A stretch of DNA of 64,000 bases from positions 23,932,001 to 23,996,000 of the forward strand of contig NC_091976.1 of assembly GCF_036711975.1 (NCBI RefSeq), given 5' to 3'. Shown one piece after another: positions 23,108 through 33,000 of the stretch. A program made the translations under genes and the position numbers. The notes under the pieces are model-generated. The model was not told where the DNA came from. It saw only the letters and a program-made list of their open reading frames with translations, and ran no database searches. The stretch is from Onthophagus taurus. Its lineage: Eukaryota; Arthropoda; Insecta; Coleoptera; Scarabaeidae. Position 1 is the first letter of the stretch. Each line of letters begins with the position of its first letter.

Positions 23108-23531
23108 ATTTACGTTTTCGTAAAATTTTTTTTTTAAATTTTTACAGAGTATTTTCAAGATTTTGTTTTTCTTTGTTCTGGGATAAGATTTAAATGTGAT
23201 ACCGGAGTATTTGTTAAGTTTAGAACGTTTAAACACTTTTTATGTATACATTTTTATATACAGGTGTAACAAATAACCTTTTTTTCACTCTGTATATTAT
23301 TTTTATTGTGTTTTCCATATTACTGGAAAAGTTTAAACGAAATGAAAACAACACACAATTTAATAACTTATATTAATTAAATATTTCTTTTCTTTTTGTA
23401 TATATATTATATAAATTCACCATTGTATAACAAGTATGGTATTTTTATTAAAAACTTATTGAAGGAATTAATAAAATAAAATTGGCTAGTGCAAAATTTT
23501 GGTTGCATTCTTCAAATCCATATTAAATTTA
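23108..23531. other. SPT2 3' UTR and AT-rich spacer
   Basis: Downstream of the SPT2 stop the sequence is AT-rich, with a fragment ACAGGTGTAACAAATAACC...CACTCTGTATA near 23262-23300 that looks like a decayed transposon end. At about 23461-23500 the words GGAATTAATAAAATAAAA and TGGCTAGTGCAAAA occur, shared with 26647-26684. Confidence 0.4.
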
Positions 23532-23664
23532 ATCAAAAAGAATCCTATAGCCAAAGATATTAATAAACGCATTGAAAAATTGCTTCAAAAAATTTATGAT
23601 AAAGAGTGAATTGAAAAAGAAAAGTTATTAATTGAAATTCCGAATTTACCAAGTCTTACTATAA
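23532..23664 (+). pseudogene. Decayed copy of part of SPT2 exon 3
   Basis: From AAAAAGAATCCTATAGCCAAAG onward this stretch matches 21912-22037 of the SPT2 coding exon at roughly 85-90% by eye, covering KNPIAKDINKRVEK to NPNLPSL. It carries an in-frame stop where the gene has an Arg codon in KERIE. There is no intron sequence or flanking exon, so it is an isolated fragment copied about 1.6 kb downstream. Confidence 0.75.
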
Positions 23665-23782
23665 AATCAAGAACTTAATCGAGTTTAGCTGTGCCTTTCT
23701 TAAGATGGCTAAACTCGAATATTTCTAGTTCAATAAAAATATACAACAATGTAGCGCTGAATAACCATTACATAAATTATAC

Positions 23783-24422
23783 AGGCTGGTTCAGTTCTTG
23801 GGGAAACTTTACTAGGACACTACTACTATAATATTTCACTTTTTAGGTGCAAAAATGAAGAAATCATATTAGGAAATTTTTTACAAAATGTCTGAGTACA
23901 CCACTCCATTAAGCGCCCTTTGAAATGGGAATATCTAATTTCATCAAAAATGGTTAGAAATTAAAATCGTTACAGATAATTGAAAAATATCATTTTTTAT
24001 GAATTTATTTGATCCGATCCTAGTAAACCATGACAAAAAAGGCAATAAAATACAGACAATAATACAAAAACTATTTACATTTGCTACAGATGAAATTAAT
24101 TGATCAAATATTATATTTTTCATTATCTGTAACGGTGTTAAGTTGTAACCATTTTTGATGAAATTTGGTATATGCCCATTTCAAACGGCGCTTAATGCAG
24201 TGGTGTACTCAGATTTTTTGTAAAAAATTTCCTAATATGATTTCTTAATTTTTAGCACCTAAAAAGTGAAATAGTAGGCCTTGATTTTTTTAAGAAAAAC
24301 ATGACTCTTTGTCCTAACGTACAGTTTTTTACTCTCTACAATTCAAAAAAAAATTATCGAAATCGGATAATAAATACAAATTTTACGAGGGTGTTCCGCT
24401 TTCACATGGGTCACACTGTATA
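23783..24422. repeat. Foldback-type repeat with about 170 bp inverted arms
   Basis: Arms at about 23809-23985 and 24106-24281 are inverted copies (about 90% by eye), both containing TTTCACTTTTTAGGTGC and GAGTACACCACT. The spacer is about 120 bp. The outer edges read TACAGGCTGGTTCAG on the left and CATGGGTCACACTGTA on the right, which are not mirror images, so the true boundaries are unsure. No coding capacity is present. Confidence 0.6.
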
Positions 24423-26204
24423 AATAGTATAATAGGGTCGCAACACTTTTGTTTTCTAGCTATGAGCTATCAAAGTTGAGCCAAAAATTTACATTTTATC
24501 TTTTATTTCGGGTATATGTAAACCGCAGAATTAAAATTTTAAGAATTAAATTTTGTATGTAAAAACATGGGTTGTAAAGCTTATTCATTATTGGTACTTT
24601 TTTGTCTCTTTAGCTTTTTCCTTAAAGATAATAGTTTTAACGTAAAAAAATAAAATATGTTATATTGTACTGTAAAACGCTATTATTAAAAAAAAAATTT
24701 TTCTTTATAGCTGGCTATGGAAGTTGTGTACAGGCTGGTTTAAATTCGATGTCCGAATAGGCTATCTTGGAAACTATAAGAGTTAAAAAAAAAGTAGCTT
24801 ACATGTCATGATCTCGTTTTTCGACAAACTGCTAATGCCAAAAACCTCAAACCGCTATCGTCTTTTATTTTTCCCCTAGAGGCCAAAATTAAAAATATCG
24901 TAAAACCAACAAGTGCAATTATCTTGGTTATTATTATAGGTGGAGTATTATAACTAAGACATTATATGGACACTTTTTTTACAAAGAATTTGATGACGTA
25001 GTCAAAAAAAATTTTTCGGTTTTATATTTTGAGATATGACAATTTTCGTTTGTTTTAAATGGAAACAACCACTGATTATTCGTTATTTTCTTCTGATTAC
25101 AAAAATATGGGGTTAGATAGGTCTATTTCTTATTGTTTTAGAATAAAGCTAAAAATAAGCTTTTTTTTAGTGTTGTCAAAGAAATTAAATTTACAGTGTC
25201 CTGTAAATTACAATACTATAACTAAAAATGTATATAAAATTTACTTTATTTTCTAATATGTAACATTCTAACATGTTAAAGTTTTCGTAATTTTCGTAAT
25301 CCATCTTAAAAAACAGGATTTTTAATTTGACACTTCAGAAAATTTTTGAATACAAACAAATGTTGCTATGTTTATTTGAATTAAAAAATATGTATATATA
25401 CATATGGAACATACATTGATAGGATACAATTATTGATAACATACAATAATTTATTAAGTCATTTAATAATAATATTAAATATTAATAAAAAATGTGAAAT
25501 AATGCAATCTATTCCAACTTTTGTGTAAAACAAATATAAATTAAATAGTTTTACAAATGTATTTGTTTCAAATATTAGAAATATGTTTTTTTAATTTTTA
25601 GTTATAATTTACAGAAAACTGTAAATTTAATTTGTTTGACTACACTAAAAAAAAGTTTATTTTTATTTATTTTATATTGTTTATTAATAAAAATATCCAT
25701 GTCAAGTGGTATATCATTAGAATCGTTGAGAGGCTTTTTTTTTATAAAGTCATGGCTAACTATGGTTTCCATTAAAAAATTCTAACGAAAACTATTAAAG
25801 TTAGACATAATATATGACATACTTATCATTAATTAAAGGCAACTTGATGAGCAATTCAACTAGCACACAATACACAGGATGTTCCGTTTAAAAAACTTAA
25901 GAAAAAGCCATTTGAAAAACATCAAAAGTAGCTAAGCTTTATGATATTTATGCTTTTGCTGTAACTATTTCCCTAGACTACCAGAAAAACACTTCGTGAC
26001 CTCAATTTATAATAATTATTTGCATGACAAGTTCAGCCTTGCTATTTGCGAGGAAAACATTAGAGTCGGGATCGGAATAGAAACATTCATCATGAATACA
26101 TCTAGTACACATCGATTGCATAGCTTCTGCCGAGGATTCAACACTTTGTAACATTGATCCGCAATAATTATTTGCTTCTGCAAGGAAAATACTAAACGAA
26201 TGGC
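24423..26204. other. Intergenic DNA with fragments of non-coding transposons
   Basis: No host gene is seen in 1.8 kb. At about 24731 TACAGGCTGGTTTAAAT repeats the opening of the preceding foldback element and leads into a non-coding stretch resembling the long termini of insect DNA transposons. Near 25873 CACAGGATGTTCCGTTT may be another end. The remainder is A/T-rich with many near-homopolymer runs. Confidence 0.4.
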
Positions 26205-26386
26205 GATTGGCGCAATTTAGCTAAAATTCTCGGTGTTGCAAAAAGAACAGCGTTTGGATGGGTAAAAAATCAAGAAGGAAAACCAAGAGGGGGGAAACGT
26301 AAAATACAAATTACAGATGAACATCGCCGTTTCTTTGAACATAAAATTGAGGAAAATCCTAAAATCACACTTAAGCAGTTGCAAGA
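26205..26386 (+). mobile_element. Transposase N-terminal fragment (HTH, IS630/Tc-type)
   Basis: The frame gives DWRNLAKILGVAKRTAFGWV, then KPRGGKRKIQITDEHRRFFE and PKITLKQLQ. This is the helix-turn-helix layout that precedes the DDE domain in IS630/Tc1-mariner relatives (ALGV...TA..WV, a RGG linker, then ITLKQ). No DDE domain follows, and the frame ends within about 60 bp. It is a short relic with no visible ends. Confidence 0.6.
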
Positions 26387-26873
26387 ACCAAGGAGTGTAT
26401 TTGACAACACCTTGATGGCCTCATGTTTACATTAAAACAAATATGTTTTGATGTTGATTAATGCTAATTTGATTATGACAGTTACCAAATTGGTTTTATT
26501 TAATGCTATTTTGAATTTGATTAGTGCCAATTCGAACTTGAAAAGGTATAGTTCTAATTCAATAAACACATACAACACACTAGCACTAGAACTAACACTA
26601 GGCCTAGAACTAGAAACATTCTGGATTAGCTGTGCATCTCTTATTAAAGGAATTAATAAAATAAAAGTGGCTAGTGCAAAAAAGTATTTATTATTGTTCT
26701 TATTTTAATACAAGTCCCTAAAACTAATACAACATCAATAACAATTACAAATATCACAGGGATAAAGTTTATAGAAAGATAAATTTAAAAACATAATAAA
26801 TCTATACACTTATAAAAATAAAATATTTAGTAGAATTTATTTCAAGTTACTTAACTTTATTATATTAAAATTA
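26387..26873. other. Spacer downstream of RNF141-like gene
   Basis: It includes an odd patch at about 26570-26625 built from the words CACTAGAACTAACACTAGGCCTAGAAC, and the GGAATTAATAAAATAAAA...TGGCTAGTGCAAAA phrase shared with 23.46 kb. The rest is the 3' flank of the minus-strand RING gene. No gene is seen. Confidence 0.4.
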
Positions 26874-27715
26874 TTACTTTGAAACAAGATTCATCAAAGT
26901 CTTTTTAATTTCTTCACTGATCTCCTCAGCCTTTGGTACTTCAGAAAGTACCCAAGTGTCATCAGTACTTTCTAAATTTTCTCTACAAATTGGACAAGTA
27001 TCGTTTTTTTCATTCCTACAAAAAATAAACATAACCAATTTAATTCATTTAATCACTATAAATTTCAAATTCTCACCATTCTTCAATGCAATTTGAACAA
27101 TAACTGTGTGTGCAAGGTAACAATACATCAATTTCTTTATCAAAACAGATACAACACAAATTTCTGCTGTCAAAACTGTTTTCTTCAATTTCGTTATTTA
27201 CAAAATTAAAAACGGTTGATGCATTTAAACTAGATCTATAAAAACAAACTCTAAGAAAACGAACGAGACGATTTAATCGATTTCATTACGTTTTACAATC
27301 CTCAACGGCTGCAAATTGACACTTTAAAGTTTGAAAAACTTGTAAAAATTCTTTGAGGCTTAAAAGTCTGTACGTATTAACTTGATTCGTTGAAGGGTCG
27401 ATTTTAATACAAGCAATTTGTACAAACGCCTTCCAGAGTATCGTTGAATCGGTGTTGCTTTTTACAGCAAATAAAAGTTGTTTTCCTTCCGAATCTAAAT
27501 ACTTACGCGATCTACAATTTTAATTAATTATTATTTCGAACGAATAAGATTTTTTTAGTTTACAATGTATTTAGTTCTCCGAGTTTTGCGGTAAACTCCT
27601 CATAAGAAATCGTAATTATTTCGTCGATAACAATCGGGGGCGATTCATCAACCAAAACTTTAGCAAAAGACGACGATACAAAATCGTGAACGTGATTTGA
27701 TGTGTTTTGACCCAT
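26874..27715 (-). CDS. RNF141: RING finger protein 141 homologue
   Basis: Four exons on the minus strand, 27564-27715, 27290-27511, 27077-27235 and 26874-27015, join in phase to 224 residues (human RNF141 is about 230). MGQNTSNHV gives an N-terminal Gly suited to myristoylation, as in the vertebrate protein. The middle has ISYEEFTAKLGELNTL and ILWKAFVQIACIKIDPSTNQ, matching the conserved region of the family. The C3HC4 RING is near residues 152-192: CCICFDKEIDVLLPCTHSYC, CIEEW, then CPICRENL. A short TWVLSEVP tail follows, again family-like. It should be a membrane-attached E3 ubiquitin ligase; its substrates are unknown. It ends tail-side toward transposon debris and starts 244 bp from the end of the SLC6 gene, both on the minus strand. 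Confidence 0.9.
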
Positions 27716-27871
27716 TTTGCACGAAATACGATTTAAATTAATAAATAGTTTTTAATAAATCACTAAAGTCTTTTATTTATGATTAATTTTTTGATAAACA
27801 TCGGTAAACGTCACATTTAATATAACCTAAAATTTTAATGTCGGAATTAACTGTCAATTTTATTGGTGATA

Positions 27872-27880
27872 GCGCCATCT
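27872..27880 (-). promoter_or_regulatory. AGATGGCGC motif upstream of RNF141-like gene
   Basis: GCGCCATCT on the plus strand lies about 157 bp upstream of the RNF141-like start codon and 80 bp from the end of the SLC6 gene. Same nine-base word as the sites in the 5 kb intergenic region. Confidence 0.35.
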
Positions 27881-27959
27881 GTGAATTAAATATTTAATTT
27901 AAATTAAGTCAAAAAAATTTTTAAAAACTTTTAATTAATTCGGCAACTTTTTTATGATT

Positions 27960-30900
27960 TCATTTCTCTACATGTTTAGCTTTAGTAAATTGTTGAATTT
28001 CCCTTAAAATCATCTCTGTTTCTTCTGTAGCTTTTTGCGATTCAATTTTGGTTTGTAACTTTTCCAAATTGATGGTTCCGTAATGATTTATTTCTTCTAA
28101 ACTGTTCTCGTGTAATAAACAATTATGGGCGCATTTAGTAAGTTTGGTTTGGTGGTAAATTTCATCCCTTTTAGAGTAATATTTTTTCCGAGCTTTTTTT
28201 GCCAAGACATCCAAAGGCCCCCAAGCTTTTGAAGGGGAAACGGCTTCAGTCATTTTTGCTAAACACTAAAAATAATTGTTATTTAATCTGTTTATTTCAA
28301 ACATTGTTTACTTACTGACTGTTTTTTCTTTGGTTTTGACGAGGTGTAACATTGATACATCAGTATTAATATCATTGGGAGAATGAAAGCTATATTTTTA
28401 AGAAGCGCTAAATATGCTAATCGTGGTGTTAAGTTTTGAATTGTGTACGATTTAAAATAGAGTAACATATAAAGGAAGATGCACTAAAATAAATTGATTA
28501 AGTTAAATTATTTTATTTAAATTTGTTTAAAACTTACTAAAGCAGAACCAGCCGCAAATTTTAAAGCTGATATAAAATAGGGGCTTGGGTAATAATTGCA
28601 AAACTTGAAATCCTCAACAACTTTTTGAATCGTGTATATAAAAATTAAACCAATAACAACAGACAAAGTAGATATGATAATTAAAAATGCTTCGGTGAAA
28701 TAATGAAAATGATAAAAAATAAACATCGCAAAATTGGTACAAAAGAAAAAATTGAAACAGAACGCTATAAAACACAGAATAGCGTAAAGAATTATTCGAC
28801 AATTTCGTAAACGTCCAAAGTATTCAAGTAAAGCATTTACAATACTAATAAGGGTGTAAATTACGACGTGGAAGGCGGTATAACTTAAAGAAAAGTACCA
28901 GAAAAGGTTTAAATAAACACCAAATTCTGTTCGATACAAAACGTCCGGAAGAAAAGCAAAAACAATATCATAACCCGTCACTAAAAGGCACTCTTTATCT
29001 GTGTATTTATAGTGGTCAAAAACTAATTGGGAACATCTCCTACTGAGGAATATTACTAATAAAAACACCGAGGTTTTTAATGATCCCAAAACACAACCGG
29101 CAATATTTACTGAAAGAGATTTCGGTTTCATCTTTCCAGCCCAAATAACATCGGAGATTATAAAAATATCGGTTGCGTGTAAATAGATATAAACCCAATT
29201 ATTGAACTAAAAAGATAATAAATTTAATAATAAAAGTAATATAACGTAAAACCTGGATATAACGGACTGAAGTAATATGGGGAATTTAGCCTTTAAACTG
29301 TTTGCTATGCGTCTGAGAGCAAAAGTCAAAGAGAGCAATATTGTTAAGAATAAAATTTGCCACAACTTTTGTTCTGAAAGTTTTTTTGGAGCATGCTTCG
29401 AATCCCAAGTGTTACCATTAACTTGTGAAAGTACGAATTTTACAAATTTTCACATATTCGTATTTTTCTCGATATTTTCGCATCTGAGAGCAAAAATGAA
29501 AGAGAGCAATATTGGTAAGAATAAAATTTGCTATAACTTTTGTTTTAAAAGTTTTTCTGTAATGTGCTCCGAATCTCGAGTGTTACCATTAACTTGTAAA
29601 ACTACGAATTTATCGAATTTTCACATATTCGTATTTTTCCCGGTATTTTCGCATCTGAGAGCAAAAGTGAAAGAGAGCAATATTGTTAAGAATAAAGTTT
29701 GCTACAACTTTTGTACTGAAAGTTTTTTTGTAATATTCTTCGAATCCCAAGTATTACCATTAACTTGTAAAAACTATGAATTTATCAAATTTTCACATAT
29801 TCGTATTTTTCTCGATATTCTCGCATCTGAGAGCAAAAGGGAAAGAGGGCAATATTGTTAAGAATAAAGTTTGCTACAACTTTTGTACTGAAAGTTTTTT
29901 TGTAATATTCTTCGAATCCCAAGTATTACCATTAACTTGTAAAAACGATGAATTTATCAAATTTTCACATATTCGTATTTTTCTCGATATTCTCGCATCT
30001 GAGAGCAAAAGTGAAAGAGAGCAATATTGTTAAGAACAAAGTTTGCTACAACTTTTGTACTGAAAGTTTTTTTGTAATATTCTTCGAATCCCAAGTATTA
30101 CCATTAACTTGTAAAAACTATGAATTTATCAAATTTTCACATATTCGTATTTTTCTCGATATTCTCGCATCTGAGAGCAAAAGTGGAAGAGAGCAATATT
30201 GCTAAGAATAAAATTTGCTATAAGTTTTGTTCTGAAAGCTTTTTTGTAACTTGGTTAAAATTCGAAATGTTACCATTAATTTGTAAAACTGCGAAATTCA
30301 TCAAATTCTCATATTTTCGTACTTTTCTCGATATTTTGGCATGTGGGACCAAAAGTGAAAGAGAGCAATATTCTTAAGGATAACATTTGCTACAACTTTT
30401 GTTTTAAAAGTTTTTTTGTAATATGCTCCGAATTCCAAATGTTACCATTAACTTGTAAAACTACGAATTTATCAAATTTTCACATATACGTATTTTTCTC
30501 GATATTTTCGCATCTGAGAGCAAAAGTGAAAGAGAGCAATATTATTAAGAATAAAATTTGCTACAACTTTTGATCTAATAGTTCTTTTGTAATATGCCCC
30601 GAATTCCAAATGTTACCATTAACTTGTAAAACTACGAATTTATCAAATTTTCACATATTCGTATTTTTCTTGATATTTTGACACCTGAGAGCAAAAGTGA
30701 AAGAGAGCAATATTGTTAAGAATAAAGTTTGCTACAACTTTTGTACTGAAAGTTCTTTTCTAATATGCTCCGAATTCCAAATGTTACCATTAGCAACTTA
30801 TAAAGCTATAAATTCATCAAATTTTCATATTTTCGTATTTTTCTCGATATTTTCAAATCTGAGAGCAAATATGAAAGAGAGCAATATTGTTAAGAATAAA

Positions 30901-32960
30901 ATTTGCTACAACTATTGTACTGAAAGTTCTTTTCTAATATGCTCCGAATTCCAAATGTTACCATTAGCAACTTATAAAGCTATAAATTCATCAAAATTTC
31001 ATATTTTCGTATTTTTCGCGATATTTTCAAATCTGAGAGCAAATATGAAAGAGAGCAATATTGTTAAGAATAAAATTTGCTACAACTTTTGTTCTAAAAG
31101 TTCTTTTGTAATATGCTCCGAATTCCAAATGTTACCATTAACTTGTAAAACTACGAATTTATCAAATTTTCACATATTCGTATTTTTCTTGATATTTTGA
31201 CATCTGAGAGCAAAAGTGAAAGAGAGCAATATTGTTAAGAATAAAGTTTGCTACAACTTTTGTACTGAAAGTTCTTTTCTAATATGCTCCGAATTCCAAA
31301 TGTTACCATTAGCAACTTATAAAGCTATAAATTCATCAAATTTTCATATTTTCGTATTTTTCTCGATATTTTCAAATCTGAGAGCAAATATGAAAGAGAG
31401 CAATATTGTTAAGAACAAAATTTGCTACTACTTTTGTGCTGAAAGTTTTTTGTAATATTTCCTGAATCCCGGAATAGATAATACTAATAGTATGAGTATA
31501 TAGGAAATCCTTCCTAACGAGGTCCGTTATATCAAGGTTTTACTATAACACTATTTTAATCTTACGTTCATTGTTGATGTTGATGTCACCATACTATAAT
31601 CATTTGTAATCTCAAAATTACTAAACATCGCAATAACAATGATAAAAAGCATAGCAAAATCGCAAAAGAACTGAATTTTCTGTAACGTCGTTTTTATTCT
31701 TCTTGCACCGAGGATACAGATAAAAAAAGTTGCTAACCAAGTAAAAAACGCCGTCAAAACTAAGCTGTAATTAACGGATATTTCGTTATCATGCAAAGGG
31801 TCGTATTGTAGTATGTGATATCTAAAACGAGGCATTTTTAATTTTATTTTAACCAATTAATTCATATATGAGTTTAAGTATTGCATGAAATTTTTGGTGG
31901 AGGAGCCGGGTTAATAATAAACTCAATTTCCTGCAATAGTTACGTGCATAAGTTGAAATAAAAACCTGAAATGGTGTTGAGTCGAAAAAAAAACTTTTTT
32001 AGCAGTTAAATTTGTGCTTCTAAAAGCTGTTAATAAATCAAATTGACCACTCTCCGAGAATTGTTTGCAGTGTAACGTGTTATTGACTTTGGGGAACATC
32101 GGTAAACACGTGCTTTTATCGGCGAAAGCACAACTTTGAATCGATTTTGTAATATCGGGGTGCATAAGGATGTCTAGTGCGCATTCTGTAGCAACAGCAC
32201 TGAAAAGAATTAAATGAAGACAGTAGAGGAATCTTGCTAATAAGATTGCGTATCCAATTCCTAGAAAAAAATAATAATTAAATTAATGTATTTTAATAAA
32301 TGAAACGTAAAAGAGTAAATAAAATAAGGATAAAGCAACACTACCATTAAATTCATGGAATTTTATTTACATTTTGATGTTAGTATTAAAAATAGAGAAA
32401 AATATAATTCAAAAAATTGATAAGATTAATTGGTATGTTGTAAAATCAAAGTGTAAATGTAAGAGAGTATTGATTGGGAGGAGAAGAATTAAAATTACCT
32501 CTAAAAATAGGAATACAATCCCAAAACTTTAAAAATCCTTTCCCGGAGTAACTACTCATAAAAACCAATAAAATTAGTAAAGGAACTCCAATAACCAGTT
32601 GTAAGAAAAAAACTGATATAAAAACTGTCACTGAAACAAACATAATTACAAATATGTCTTAATTTTTTATAAAATTGAGTTGTTACTTCCAGGTAGAAGT
32701 TTTAATATCTCCATTAATTGAATTGTGTAGTACATATTCGTTTGGTAACATAACGAAATCGTAAAATATTCCCTATAAGTTAACACAGCAAGATTTATTT
32801 CCTAAAATAAGTTAAAAAAGTGTTAAATTTAAGATTGCATTAAATTTACCTCTTCGATTTGACTCCCAACAATCGATTGAATAAACAATTTCTTTTTAAT
32901 ATTGTAAAGAGGTACTTTCGATAACCGAGTTGGAAACCAAACTCTTTTTAAATCTGGCAT
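27960..32960 (-). CDS. Divergent SLC6-family (neurotransmitter:sodium symporter-like) protein
   Basis: Eight exons on the minus strand, 32850-32960, 32687-32801, 32499-32630, 31966-32260, 31566-31821, 28538-29206, 28316-28483 and 27960-28265, join with consistent phases to 683 residues, a normal SLC6 length. Family marks are KFWDCIPIFRGIGYAILL (TM2-TM3 region), a Cys-rich extracellular loop with an N-glycosylation site, TAFFTWLATFFICILGARR (TM5), FNNWVYIYLHATDIF and a C-terminal PSKAWGPL like the conserved W-G-P tail. The NxWRFPY signature of TM1, which binds Na+ and substrate, is absent: that region reads YFTISLCYQTNMYYTIQLME. It is therefore probably not an ordinary Na+-coupled transporter, although the frame is intact. 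The intron 29207-31565 carries a 2.3 kb satellite-filled transposon. The first exon lies right beside the 190 bp tandem array. The start ATG is the first in the most upstream exon I could join and is less sure than the rest. Confidence 0.78.
29243..31547. mobile_element. Pogo-type non-autonomous element filled with a 172 bp tandem array
   Basis: The ends are inverted repeats: GTAAAACCTGGATATAACGG on the left at 29246, and its mirror GTCCGTTATATCAAGG-TTTTAC at 31522-31543, about one mismatch in 22. They match in type the end of the Tigger relics at 51.2 and 57.6 kb (GTTATATCGCGGTTTTACTG). Between them lie about 12.5 direct copies of a unit of about 172 bp, recognisable by GAGAGCAATATTGTTAAGAA (29331, 29502, and so on to about 31395). 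The units differ by substitutions only and stay open in one frame for long stretches, but the peptide is repetitive and shows no coding sign. The whole lies in an SLC6 intron. Confidence 0.75.
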
Positions 32961-33000
32961 TTGTACGATTTGACTTTTATTTTAACCCTTTGTGTCCCAA

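Noticed and set aside
26570-26625. CACTAGAACTAACACTAGGCC patch as a regulatory cluster
   Set aside because: It looks like local slippage of an ACTAGAAC word; no second instance or gene context supports a function.
29277-31455. Several long plus-strand open frames across the 172 bp array
   Set aside because: They are the same frame repeated by the array, with no signal peptide, domain or splice context, and lie in an intron of a minus-strand gene.
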